Source: Amoeboaphelidium occidentale
Lineage: Eukaryota > Aphelidiomycota > Aphelidea
Assembly (NCBI GenBank): GCA_023515795.1
Contig: JALGPX010000006.1
Location: forward strand, 33,373-97,372
DNA: 64,000 bases
Direction: 5' to 3'
Below the pieces are notes generated by a model that was not told the DNA's origin, searched no databases, and was given only the letters and a program-made list of their open reading frames with translations. The first letter of the stretch is position 1. Every line of letters starts with the position of its first letter. A program made the position numbers and the translations under genes. Positions 35,064 through 47,100 of this stretch are shown in pieces.

Positions 35064-37397
35064 TTAAGACCAAACATCTTCAAAGTATTGTCCATTCTTC
35101 CTCTTCTTTTCTAACCACGAAATAGCAGCTGATTCTGTTAATCCTCCGTATGTCTTTGCCAAATCTAAGATAGTGCTATGAATATCTTTACTCATGTTTC
35201 TGCCATCACCACACACGTAAACAACTCCTTCCTTATTGTATAGAACGTTCCAGATCGTTTCGCCATCATTTTTCATCAAATGCTGCACATAAGTCTTCCC
35301 GTCTTGTTCACGAGAAAATGCAGCATACAGAGATGTGAGACCATGATGTAACTCAGAATGAATTAATTCTTCCGAGTATAAGAAATCATGTTCCCTATTT
35401 CTGCTACCAAAAAATAAAATAGTCTCGCCCATCATTCTATGCGACTGAATTGTCTCATCTTCAATAATCCTCTTAGCTACCAATTTTCCAGTAGCTGATT
35501 CAACTCTATGAGGATGCAATGGTTTGGTGCTTGCCCAGCTGGCTGCATCCTTTTGCGCCAAAGCATAAATCCTTTCCTTCAATAAAGTTGCTCTTTCTTG
35601 AACAAATCCACGGAACGGCGCGATCCCTGTACCAGGCCCAACCATTACAACCGGTTTCACCAAATTACGAGGTAAATGGAATGTCTTGCTTGACCTGATA
35701 AACACAGGAACTCTTAAGTTGCCCTGACCGGACTCGAACTTTTCCGTGAGGCGATTAAAATAGCCCGTTGTGACTCCTGTGACAAGCCTTCCAGAAGACG
35801 TACAATATCTCAAGACTGAAGCAGTGACATGGACAGTGTTTGGACAAGTTTTTGCAGATGAGGATATAGAATAGAACCTTGGTTGAAGTCTCGGAAGTAC
35901 TTCGAATAAATCACCCAAAGTGAATTTCTCTTCCTCACTACTCTGACCAGAATGATCATCGAGACTGATTCTAAAACTATTGTGCTCGTTCAAAACTTCA
36001 GTCAAGTTCCTTCCTGCGTGCACGATGTACTCGTGGTATTCTTCCTTCTTTGTAGAAACGCCTTTTAAATGTGAGGCCTCCTTAGCATCTGTAGCAAATT
36101 TTGATAGCATTCCCAAAAGGGACATCTTCGGAGGAGACGAAATGTCTAAATAGTAGGTCAAAGCAGCACGAATAGTAGTTGGAACTGGAAAAGGAGATTT
36201 CTTTGATGTTGCAACACCTTTTACGATTAAGTACTTTTAAAATAAATTTACCTTCAAGGACTCTCATTTCAAACACTGCATCCATTATTTCTGTAATCCC
36301 TAGAGCTTCCGCAAGTTTTTCGACTTCTGAGGGATCATTCTCCGGATAAACGCCAAAGTGATCTCCAGTTTGATACCGTAAACTTGTTCCGGAAATATCA
36401 AACTCTAAATGAAGACACTCTCTTGCAACTTCTTTAAACTTTCCATCGCCATAACATAACTTTTCTGTTAGTCCTTCTTTGTACAAAGATCTCCATGCAA
36501 TCAGAGGTGCATAATAAGGATGCTGTTGATTATAAGAGACACGGCTCTGATTCCCATTCCATGAATTAAGAGATCCATGCTCACCTTTATAAACGGCCTT
36601 ATCCTGATAATCATTTAATTTCTTGAAAGAGTATGATCTGATGATACGTGTATCAACATTGTCCGGGTTAATACTCAGATAACCGCAAACATCCTTCCAC
36701 ATTTTTTCTTTCCATTGAACAAAGTCTTCTTCCATGTTTCCATCATCATCGCCTTCGCCCTTCTCAGTTAGCGCAATCGCTCCTAGTGTTTTCAAGCGCT
36801 TATCCACAACACGAGCAACTTCATTGAATTTAGTATATGTCTTGTTTCCTAATCCAAACACGCAATATCTTAAACCAGATAGACAGCCTTCCTCCAACTC
36901 ATCACTCATTAACCATTCGTGAAACTCCATAGCATTATCAGTTGGTTCGCCTTCGCCGTAAGTGGCCAAGACAAAGAACACAATCCGATCTTTCGTCATC
37001 AACTTCAAATCTTCCATATCGTAATCCATTAGGTCAGCTACTAAAGCTCCAAGTCCATATTGCGCAGCTACAACCAAGGTTCAAATATGACGTGATAAAT
37101 ATTACCTTCTTTAGCTAGCTCCGATGCCAGGCCTTCAGCAGTCCCCGTCTGACTTCCAAAAAATATTATGATTTTCTTGTCTAATCTTTCCATCTTCTCT
37201 AGAAACCCAGATGGAGAGAAGTGCGCGGCGTGCTGTTGGGATGCTGCGCTTTGCTTCCCCTTCTGTGCATTCTTTGAGCCTCCGAATTTAAACGATAGAT
37301 ACTGTGGAGGGACATAAAAATATATTAAAGAAGCGACGCTTATGATACTCAGGAGCATTGCGTCAAGCCAAGTGATTTCCAGCAAGCCAAGATCCAT
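35064..37397 (-). CDS. NCP1: NADPH-cytochrome P450 reductase
   Basis: An ER diflavin reductase feeding electrons from NADPH to P450s and squalene oxidase. Three exons (37397-37106, 37067-36252, 36217-35064), introns 38 and 34 bp, give 753 residues. An N-terminal transmembrane segment (LDAMLLSIISVASLIYFYV) is followed by the FMN domain (GSQTGTAEGLASELAKE, ATYGEGEPTDNAMEF, FGLGNKTYTKFNEVA), the FAD domain (LQPRFYSISSS, TGVTTGYFNRL), and the NADPH domain (VMVGPGTGIAPFRGF, YVCGDGRNMSKD). It ends FEDVWS with the conserved Trp near the C-terminus. The Met at 37397 (MDLGLLEITW) is preferred; the in-frame Met at 37439 would overlap the divergent carboxypeptidase start. Confidence 0.95.
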
Positions 37398-37454
37398 ATC
37401 GTGATTTTGAAGTGAATTTGATTGAAGAGTTTGTTTCACCTCGAATTGGAAATT

Positions 37455-39161
37455 ATGAAGCTTAGGAAAGACTACGTAGTTTCTAGTATACCCAACCTGG
37501 ACCAGAATGCCTTAAAGGCGCTGGCAGATAAAGAAGAAATGTACGCTGGGCATATTGAAGTCGATAATGTTTTTGATGGTCACTTGTTCTTCTGGTTATT
37601 TAAATGTAAATTTACTATTGCCGACTTATTTTTGCATAAGCTAAGCGAGAGGATGTGGCGCCTGAAGCAAGAAAGAACCTCTTGATTTTTTTTAATGGAG
37701 GTAAATTTGATTATGAACTCTCGCAAAGTATTTAGGCCCTGGATGCACAAGGTAAATAATTATTAATTTAAATGGTATCGACATATAAAGCATGGATGGC
37801 CTTATGCTGGAGTATGGGCCTTTAAGAATTTTACCAAACGGAACGGTTGTGATCAATAAGCAAGGCTGGATACCAGAGCTGTCTTATTTGTTCAGTAACA
37901 CCTCTATAATGTCTTCCATTAATGTCCTTTATAGTCGACCAGCCTGTTAAAACCGGATACAGTTTTGTTTCAGATAAGAAAGGCAGTATTCATAGTATAT
38001 CTGATGTAAGAGTTCAGGATTCAGCCAAAGTTTACTAGAGATTAGGCATCAATGGAGTTAAGAATATTTATGAAAAGGTTCTTAAAGCTATTTCCGGAAC
38101 TTCGTGATTATAATGTGTTCCTTGGTGGCGAGTCGTTTGCTGGTAGTTATTTGCCAAAGTTCTACCTGGATCTTAAGGATCTTTTCCATATTGATGCGCT
38201 TATTGGAATGAGCCCTTGGATAGATTACCGAAACCAGTACTTATCATTCATTGAGTATTCTAAAATAATGGGATTAATAACATCAGAACCACAAGAGTTG
38301 AAACAACAGGAGAAAAAATGCCAACTGGAGTTAGAACGGAACCCAAACAGGCCTACAATCAGCGCTTGTGACCATATAGTCGAAATTATTCATCAACAAT
38401 ATAGAAAGTCCAAGAACTTGCATGGATCTTTCTTTAATCAATACAAAATCAACGAGCTTGATTCCAACAGAGGAAACAATTGGCCAAACAATCTTGAAGC
38501 TCTTACAAACTACTTTAATAACAAAGAAACAATAGCGGCATTAAACGCTAGAAATTTTGGAAAAGAAAAGTGGAAAGAAGTTAATGGGAAGATTTACGGC
38601 GATTTCGAATCAATGATCAATGCTAAATCGGCTATAGAACTTTACGCAGATCTAACAAAGCAAACGCGAGTTATTATTGTAGCTGGCGAAATGGACTTGG
38701 TTTCAAATCGTATAGGTCTTGAATGGGCTATTGGTAATCTCACATGGAATGGCATGAAAGGATTCTCTAAAACAGAAGGTTTGAAAGAAGAAATGGCATC
38801 AAAATTAGGAAGAATAGTCTCTGAAAGGAATTTGACATATATCATGGTAACTGGAGCTAGTCATATGATGGGCGTTGATCAACCTGCTCAAATGAAAGTT
38901 TTACTTAATGCTATTTTGAATAATAACTTTGATATAATCTCTTCTTCGTCCGACACCTTTAGTGGAAAAGCACACGAAGTGAATGCAGAGGAGCCTCCTC
39001 ATTTTCCTTACATGATGGTTTTCTGGGCTGCAATAATACTTATGACGCTGTTTGGACTATGGCACTTGAAACGAAAAAGGTACAGATATAGAAACTTGAA
39101 CCGTAGCTCAGATGATTCTCTGTACATTGCTGGTGAAAGTAATAACAGGCAGCAAAAGTAA
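37455..39161 (+). CDS. KEX1: KEX1-like serine carboxypeptidase
   Basis: A peptidase S10 protein of 505 residues with a C-terminal transmembrane helix (MMVFWAAIILMTLFGLW) and basic tail, as in the Golgi enzyme KEX1 that trims Lys/Arg from processed peptides. Six exons (37455-37605, 37641-37700, 37736-37751, 37791-37894, 37935-38005, 38046-39161) are split by introns of 35, 35, 39, 40 and 40 bp. Joined, they give LIFFNGGPGCTSMDGL, FIDQPVKTGYSFVSD, LGGESFAGSYLPKF (catalytic Ser), IIVAGEMDLV (Asp) and VTGASHMMGVDQP (His). Exon 3 is only 16 nt. No signal peptide is visible at 37455 or at an in-frame Met at 37422, which is odd for a lumenal enzyme. Read without splicing it looks like a pseudogene; it is not. 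Confidence 0.9.
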
Positions 39162-39260
39162 ATTGTCAAACTTTATTTCTTTAACTTTCTAGCTTTATGA
39201 TGAACACTCTACAAAATTTAAGTGTAACTCATCGCAGCACAAAATCAGCAACCTCTGCCT

Positions 39261-39721
39261 CAGACACGGAATCGGTCCGATCTTACATGGAATAGATCAT
39301 CGCAATGCGACACTGATGTCTTCTTCTGTGCGAGAGTCAAGTTGATTTCTTATGGATCACAGTAATTCTTTCTACGGGCAAAACAGGTCAAATATTAAAT
39401 TTTTATGCTAGTACATTAATCTATGTGTCAAAAAATTGTAGTGCAAGTAATAGTTATTTGATCTTAAAAACCAAAACTTGTAGTGTTTGTNCAGACACGG
39501 AATCGGTCCGATCTTACATGGAATAGATCATCGCAATGCGAAACTGATGTCTTCTTCTGTGCGAGAGTCAAGTTGATTTCTTATGGATCATTTTAATTCT
39601 TTCTGCGGACAAAACAGGTCAAATATTAAATTTTTATGCTAGTAGATTAATCTATGTGTCAAAAAATTGTAGTGCAAGTAATAGTTATTTGATCTTAAAA
39701 ACCAAAACTTGTAGTGTTTGT
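39261..39721. repeat. Duplicated 230-bp segments around a single N
   Basis: Positions 39261-39490 and 39492-39721 are 230-bp direct copies with about 7 mismatches, separated by one N at 39491. The right copy holds the end of the histidine-kinase gene. A contig-join artefact joining two alleles is the simplest reading; a true tandem duplication cannot be excluded because divergence (about 3%) exceeds that at the other joins. Confidence 0.8.
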
Positions 39722-42480
39722 GTAACTGACTAGACATTTCCTGAGCGTTTCTAGCTGTAATGGCTTCACGAGGAAATCATTCATTCCAGAACTATATCCT
39801 TCGGCCCTGTTCTTGTCGTTCGCGTTGGCGGATATGCCAATAATGACGCATTTACATCCATTCTTTCGAAGTTCTCGGGTAGCTTCTAGAAGAAAGTCAG
39901 TAAAACCCTCACTTAAAGGCTACCTAGGCCATTCATTATCGGCATTTGAATATCCATCAAGACTAATTTGTAGGATGTATCGATTTTGTATGCTTCAACG
40001 GCTTGTTTTCCGTTTTCAACATATTTTATAGAGTCTTTGCAAAATCCCAGTTTCTCTAGCATCTTGCCAAGTAAACGAGAATTAATTTTGTTATCTTCAA
40101 CAAGCAAAACAGGCTGCAAAACTTCAAATTGTAGGTTTTCTGTAGAAGAATTAAGCGAAGATACATCTGATGGCGACAATTCTGCCGCAGCTGCGCTCGG
40201 ATTTAAATCCAAATTATTTTTCCTTTCTGCTACTGCATCAGTTCCCATTTTAGGTGGAGTAGGGGAGAACGATTCAAAAATACCAATGGCTATTTTTCGC
40301 TCAATGGATGAAAAGAGTGGAAGTCTCAACCAGAACACTGAACCACGCGGAGATGCAGGTTTGTATCCAACGTCACCTCCGATCGCTTCAGCCAATTGTC
40401 GTGAAATATACAGACCAAGACCAGTTCCGCCGCTAGCGATTGCCGATTTATGATCTGTCGTATGCAATGATCCATCACTAGGAACTTGTGAGAACCGATG
40501 AAACAGTAAATGCTTCTTTGTTTCCGGAATTCCTGGTCCATCATCTGTGACAGTAATTAGAATACCATCCTCCCCCACAAAAACGGCCAAACAAACATGC
40601 CCATCATCTTGTGTATACTTCACGGCATTAGAGCAAAAATTCATGAGAATCTGAGTTATCTTCATCTTGTCCCCAATGATATTATCAAGTGAATGCTGAT
40701 TATCAATTTTAGCTTCAAATTTAATTCTCTTCAGTTTAATCAATGCTCTTAGTTGACCATTAATATTCGCAATTAGAGACCGTAAGTCAAAAGATAGATT
40801 CACAACAGATAATTTCCCAGATGCCAATTTCCTCCAGTCAAGAATATTATTCACAAGTTGCAGTTGTAATGATGCAGAAGATTCTATAATTTCTATAGAT
40901 TCAAGTGCTTCTTCTTTGCGTAAACATGAGCAAGAAGAAATAAGCGGTCTAATCTGTTCCAATTCTCCAAGTATACCATGTAGCGGCGTCCGCATTTCAT
41001 GTGACAAAGTACTAATGAAATCCAATTTATAATCCTGTTCTTCAGCAATCTTTGTAGCAGCAGCAATATCAACTTCCAACTGTGACTTGTAACCCAGAAC
41101 GCAAGTAAAAGAGTACACAATCATATTGGAACACTGTGAAATATCCAACCGTTGTACATCATAGAATTTATCAGCCAGACGCAATCTACTCCGTGCACTT
41201 CTGGAATCCCAAAGTGGAAATGTTTCTTTTAGCGATTTACCAATTATCGTATCAGTATCCATACCACAACTACTAAGAATTCCCTTCAAGCACTCACTCA
41301 AACACTGAATCTTCTCCTCGCTGACAACCATGTAAGCATTCTCTTCAGCACTCTGATTCCGCTTGTTTTCATCTGTCTGTGAGGATTCCAGTTCTTTTCC
41401 ATCAGCTCCGGAAGAAGTACCGCCACCCTCATTATCACAATCCTGGTTTTGCTCCTGCCGTCGCTCCTTATCCTTCTCATTCTCCTTATCTTTTATAGGA
41501 CATGACACTCCCAGTATCGCAATCAACTTTCCATTACGATCAAACACTGGATAATCAGTAATATTAATATCCACTACATCTCCATTCTTTTTATGCAATT
41601 TGAATTGTCCCTTATAAATATCGCCCATCATCAATCGTTTCATAATTTCCCTTCCATCATTCTTCTTATCGGGCGGTATTAATTTCTTTAATTCTCCGCC
41701 CAATAAATCCTCTCTCCTCCACCCATACAGCGTCTCCACAGAATCACTAGCATACACACACTTTCCACTCATATCCACCGCCAACACCGCAACTCCTTTC
41801 GTATCATCTATACCAATCCCATACATGTCTACATCATACAGAAATTTACCACCCATCGTAGGCGCATACAAATACTCCTTGGCTTCCTTCAAAGTAGGAG
41901 GAGCAGGCAACCCAGTAATAAACAACCTCACAGCACAACCTCCTTTACCATCATCACTAGCAGAAACCCTCATAACTTTCGCTTCACATGAGTACACAAC
42001 CATGGAATCGACACTATACAAATAGAAGGGTCTATTCTGCAACCTTCTGACAGCATCACTAGTTAACGCAGACACAATCCCATCCTTGAAAACTGTAATA
42101 CTTTCTTCAGCACTAGAATTGCTAAATGTAGTGTTCTCAGCTAGTATCTGTATAAATGTACGCTGAGATATAAAATCTTTCAAGTAAACTTGTACACTAG
42201 AATTCTTTACAAAACCAGCTTGATCTGCCCTATAATTCGTCCACACAATCTCACTCTGCATGGAGCATATCATCCTAAGGGGATTCAATTCAACTCTAGA
42301 AGAATGATCCAGACCCAAAAGTAAGTCATCATCAGGCCAATCTATCGGCATTTGGAAGATTGGAATAGTTTGTAGATTTTCAAAAGATCTCTCCTCCAGT
42401 TGCAGTTGCAGTTGCAGTTGCAGTTGTTGTTGTTGTTGTTGCAGATCCAAAAAGCTCGACGAAACCTTTCTGTCAATCAT
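39695..42480 (-). CDS. Hybrid histidine kinase with PAS domain
   Basis: A 915-residue hybrid sensor kinase. Exon 1 (42480-39924) and exon 2 (39885-39695) join across a 38-bp intron, restoring MPIMNGL-EATRELRKN in the receiver. A Gln/Leu-rich N-terminus is followed by PAS-like segments (VYASDSVETLYGWRREDLLG with the FDRNGKLIAILGVSCPIKD end), a charged linker, the phospho-acceptor FISTLSHEMRTPLHGILGE, N-box NFCSNAVKYTQDD, G1 TDDGPGIPE, G2 GGTGLGLYISRQLAEAIGG and a receiver with VEDNKINSRLLGKML, LVLMDIQMP (phospho-Asp) and FLVKPL (Lys). No transmembrane segment is seen, so it is probably soluble. Such kinases feed the phosphorelay to a HOG-type pathway in fungi. The signal is unknown. The start might be Met44 (MPIDWPDD). 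It diverges from the DUF1365 gene with 2 bp between start codons. Confidence 0.93.
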
Positions 42481-42482
42481 AG

Positions 42483-43429
42483 ATGAAATTCAACTTCTTA
42501 AAAGGTTCTACTAAACACTCAAGATTTAATCCTCTTAAACACTACTTCCAATACAATGTTGTATACACTCAACTAAGACTAACAAAAGACATGAAATCAT
42601 CAAATGTAGTAGAATATGGTCCATTCTCAATCAGTTCCAAAGATTACATGAACAACAGTGAGTCATTCCAACAATTACTAGAAAGAGTGGGAGATTATGT
42701 AAAGTCTAAAACTACTTCTACTATTACAGAATTGGATGACATCATATTAGTCACCATGCCTCGTCTATTCCAGTATAATTTCAATCCTCTGAATATTTAC
42801 TTTATTCTAAATACCGATTATATTCTATTGGAAGTTAATAATACATTTGGAGAAGGACATTTATATCTTTTAGATTTACAGAAGGAACAGTTAAAAGTAA
42901 AGAGAGATTTCCATGTGTCTCCCTTTAATCTACACAATGATGGAGAATACACTTTTACAATCAAACAGGAATTCAGTGGTAAAGAATTGAAATATTTTTA
43001 TGTTAATATTCTCTATTCTGGAGTAATGAATGCATCATTGGAATTGTATTCTACAGATTATACTCCATTTACGCTTTCTTATCTCCTTACTTCTATAAGA
43101 ATCCTCTATCAAGCTTTTATTCTTGCTTATTTGAAACAATTAAGAATATACAATAAGCCACCTTTGAATTATTCCAAAGAATCAGTCAAGAGGATTAGAC
43201 CTTCTAAGTTGGAAGAGTATTGTTTAGGATTACTTCCATCTTTCTTCTACTACTATGATAATAATGAAGATAAGATTAGAATTAAAGATCATGAAGTTAT
43301 AGTAATGTTATGTTTGAGTAGAGATTATAAGAAAGTATTAAAAGTATATCATCATTATGGATACTTTGATTTATTATTAGGGGAAGATGAGGAGGATTTA
43401 GATACTTTTATTAATTCACTTGAAACTAG

Positions 43430-43461
<32 letters not shown>

Positions 43462-43721
43462 ACTCTAATTCATTGTTGTATTACTTTGATTTATACTTTG
43501 TCTCCCAATATCTATTTCCATCTACTACTACTACTACTACTACTACTGCTGCTACTACTACTACTACTGCTACTGCTGCTAAAGATAAGAAATCACTAAT
43601 ACTCCCTCAATTGTCTACAATTAGTCAGTTGTATCTGATTTGGAATGGATTATTATTGTATCTGTTNATTAGGGGAAGATGAGGAGGATTTAGATACTTT
43701 TATTAATTCACTTGAAACTAG

Positions 43722-43753
<32 letters not shown>

Positions 43754-43813
43754 ACTCTAATTCATTGTTGTATTACTTTGATTTATACTTTGTCTCCCAA
43801 TATCTATTTCCAT

Positions 43814-43845
<32 letters not shown>

Positions 43846-44028
43846 GCTACTGCTGCTGCTGCTAAAGATAAGAAATCACTAATACTCCCTCAATTGTCTA
43901 CAATTAGTCAGTTGTATCTGATTTGGAATGGATTATTATTGTATCTGTTCTATTTATTCTTTTCTTTAATAACACCATTCCATGCAAAAGTAAAGAATGC
44001 ACCATGGGAGAAGGCAGCTCAATTTTAG
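42483..44028 (+). CDS. DUF1365 family protein with poly-Thr tracts
   Basis: A DUF1365 protein, a family of unknown biochemical role that in bacteria often lies next to cyclopropane-fatty-acid-type methyltransferases. The family blocks are STKHSRFNPLKHYFQYNVVY at the N-terminus, FNPLNIYFILN, EVNNTFGEGHLYLLD, FHVSPFN and YTFTIKQE. Two poly-Thr tracts encoded by ACT repeats interrupt the C-terminal half. A single N at 43667 lies between two copies of the same segment, 43376-43666 and 43668-43949. Discounting either copy leaves an intact frame of 417 or 420 residues ending KNAPWEKAAQF, so two length alleles are likely. A C-terminal hydrophobic stretch (LLLYLFYLFFSLITPF) may be a membrane anchor. 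No introns. Confidence 0.8.
43376..43949. repeat. Allelic duplicate of an ACT-repeat segment at a contig join
   Basis: Copies of 291 bp (43376-43666) and 282 bp (43668-43949) flank one N and differ by 9 bp, in (ACT)n and (GCT)n tract lengths. The in-frame length difference suggests two alleles of one poly-Thr protein placed end to end by the assembler. Confidence 0.85.
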
Positions 44029-44075
44029 AATAGATCAATCATGTGAATCATTTCTAATTTTGACTTGAAACAAAC

Positions 44076-44126
44076 ACTCTTCTTCTTCTTCTGTTTCTGT
44101 TTCTGTTTCTGTTTCTGTTTCTCAGA
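44076..44126 (+). repeat. TTC/TTTCTG microsatellite before ADP1
   Basis: A pyrimidine-rich tract of TTC units and then about five TTTCTG units ending in CAG, just before the Met at 44128. It is open in frame with the ADP1 coding region from a Met at 44065, but its Phe-Cys repeat is unlikely as protein. It could be a 5' UTR tract or the polypyrimidine end of an unseen 5' intron. Confidence 0.6.
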
Positions 44127-44127
44127 A

Positions 44128-47100
44128 ATGATTGTTAAGAGAGTTAATAGGTTGGCTGTTATAATAATTCTAATTATAACTTCAACTTCATCAGCAGTTA
44201 TATGGAAGGGGTCTAATTCAAAAGAGGATGAGTCATTGCTTAGTACTCCTTCTGTGACTGAGACTGTTACTATAACATCCACTATAACTACAGCAACTAC
44301 AGCAACTACTACTACAACAACTACTGCTATTCCTACTCCTCCCGGTAACGATGAGATGTGCTTCAATTGTAATTTAAAACAATTCAATTGTATTAATAAT
44401 GGAAAATGTGACAAGGGAACTGGTCAGTGTTTGTGTGATTTGGGTTATGGTGGAAAGAATTGTTCTGAGCCTCTGTGTGGAGGTTTGGATCAACCAGAAA
44501 AAGACAGGAGGAAGCGTAGTAGTAGTAGTAGTAAAGAAGAAGATTGTTGTTCTGATGGGTTTCAGGGTCAAGTTTGTAATGTTTGTAGTAATGATGATGC
44601 ATGTCGCAGAATATTGGATCCAAAGGATGAAGGATTGAATGCGACATGTTACAAGGGTGGTGTATTAGTTGATTACTCTCATTATTCTTGTAAGATTACT
44701 AATGAAGAGTTATTGGAGTTGATTCCTGGTGGAGAAGTTGCGTTTCAGTGTAGTAATTCTACAAAGGAGTGTTTCTATACTCTGTGGAAGGATAGGGAAG
44801 AAGTGTTTCAGTGTACATTTCAGGATTGTGTGCAGCATAGAGTATTCGAGAAGGATGCGCCTACACAATTGACTTCTAAAGGAGTGTGTAAGTATGCTCA
44901 GTGTGCTTGTATCAGAGGAAGGTTTGCTTGTGGGGATGGGTCTATTATAGATTTGGATAATTATTTGAAGGATGTTAAAGGGCCAGCGTACTTTGATTGT
45001 AGGATATCTCCAGATTCTAATGGTGGTGGTGGTGGGTATGATGGTGGTAAATTTAATTGTATGTTCAAGGAAGAAATGTTTGTTCATTATCTTGGTGGAG
45101 TTTTGGGTGTTCATCAGGCAGTGGAATTGGATTGTGCTGCTGGAGAGTGTATGTATGGGTATCAAGTGCCAGATCGTGTTATTCCGCCAGGGTACTCGTT
45201 GGTGTTTATGTTTTCCATTATTGGATCAGTAGTTGTTGCATTGATGGTTATAGGATTGTGTTCTTATTCCTTTATTAAAGCATTTCAGAAGCAGCAAATG
45301 TATTCTAGGATCGGTATTATGGATCATACAGATGAAGATGTTGATGGAACTACAAATACTACTGGAGGAGGAGGTGGAGTAGATCATTTGCCTGCGACAG
45401 TGACTTTTTCCAATATAACATATGAGATTGTTAAGCATGGACAAAGAAGGAAAGTACTGAAGGGAGTTTATGGTCAAGTTAAGCCAGGAGAAGTACTGGC
45501 GATACTGGGAACTTCTGGTGCTGGAAAGACTACTTGCTTGGATATTCTGGCTGGGAAGAGTAAAGCTGGATTTGTTAGTGGTAGTTTGTTGATTAATGGA
45601 AAGACACCAACTCGCGAGCAATTCAAGAGAATATCAGGATATGTCGATCAGGAAGATACACTGCTGGAAACACTGACAGTTTATGAAACTTTAATGTTCT
45701 CTGCTGAATTGAGATTACCAAAATCAATGTCATATGCACAAAAGAGACGTAGAGTATCAGAGACAATGATTGAATTGGGTATTGAGCATATTGCAAACTC
45801 TCGTGTAGGATCTTCTGGGAAACGTGGTATATCTGGAGGAGAGAAGAGGCGTGTATCCATTGCAATGGAACTTGTTACATCGCCAAGTGTATTGTATCTC
45901 GATGAACCGACTAGTGGTTTGGATAGTTATAATGCATATTCTGTTGTTCAGTGTTTGACTACTTTGGCTAAAAAGTACAATCGTACCATCATTCTTTCTA
46001 TTCATCAGCCACGCAGTAACATATTTGCATTGTTTGATAAATTGTTGTTGTTGGCAGAAGGTGGTTACATGGTTTACTCCGGTCCAATATTCGCACATAA
46101 AACACATGAAGGCAAATCTAATCTGGAAGAATGGTTGAAAGATATTGGCGCTGAATGTCCTCCTGGATTCAATTTGGCTGATTACTTGATTGATATGACA
46201 AAGACTGGTTTAATTCCAGCAGAGAATGACGTTTCTGGTTCTGGTGCTGGCTTAGGAATAGGTGGTTCAAGTGCTAATCGTTACTCGTCTGCTTCTGAAC
46301 AGTCTCAAGCAGAAAAGACCGATTCACAAATTGGAATGAAGAGATTGAGTGCTCCTTCAACTCCTACTGGATTCAGTGGTCAGAAGGCTGTTACTCTTGA
46401 CATGAATGATGTTGCAGAATTGCAATCGAAATATCCTCATCTGTATCCGCTAGTAATGGGCTTCTTGAAAAGCAAAGCTTGCTATGAAATGAATGAGAGC
46501 ATTTCAAGAGAAATCTTCTCTCATACTCCTGGTCATCATAATACTGCTACTTCGGCTGCAGCTGCTGCTAATGTACATCCAAATGGACCAGCATCTCCTT
46601 CATTGATCCAACCAAAAACGCCAGACTTGCAGCAAGAACAAATTCCATCGCCTGAAGCCGGAGACATTAATGACATTGACTATACTAATGAGTCTTCTGC
46701 TCTCTTGCCAGATAACACGCCACATAGTGCCAGATTAGGAGATGTTGCTTCAGTTAGTGAATCTTCATCTTTGATGAATGATTTGCCTCGTTTTAGATTT
46801 ATGTTTGAGTCTCTGTTTGGCTTAACAATTCCAAATCAACGTGATAGAATAGGACTATGGGATCAGTTCATTATTCTATCCAAGAGGACCTTTATGAATT
46901 TCTACAGAAACCCATTCTTGATGTATGCCCATTATGGAATCGCAATTTTTCTTGCAGTCACATTAGGAACTCTTTATTTCAAAGTTTCAACAGAAGTCGA
47001 TGGTTTCCAGAACAGATTAGGTTATTTCTTTGTCACATTTGTATCTTTTGCCTTGATGAGTCTTTCTTCATTGGAAGCATTTTCTAACGAGCGTTTGTTG

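Noticed and set aside
37455-38045. Carboxypeptidase looked like a pseudogene with several stops and shifts
   Set aside because: Five short GT..AG introns remove every break and restore all S10 motifs in one frame.
44065-44127. Phe-Cys repeat as the true ADP1 N-terminus
   Set aside because: It is a TTTCTG microsatellite; the Met at 44128 begins a proper hydrophobic leader.
44374-45621. Several long minus-strand frames within ADP1
   Set aside because: Shadow frames produced by low-complexity Thr/Gly-rich coding sequence.
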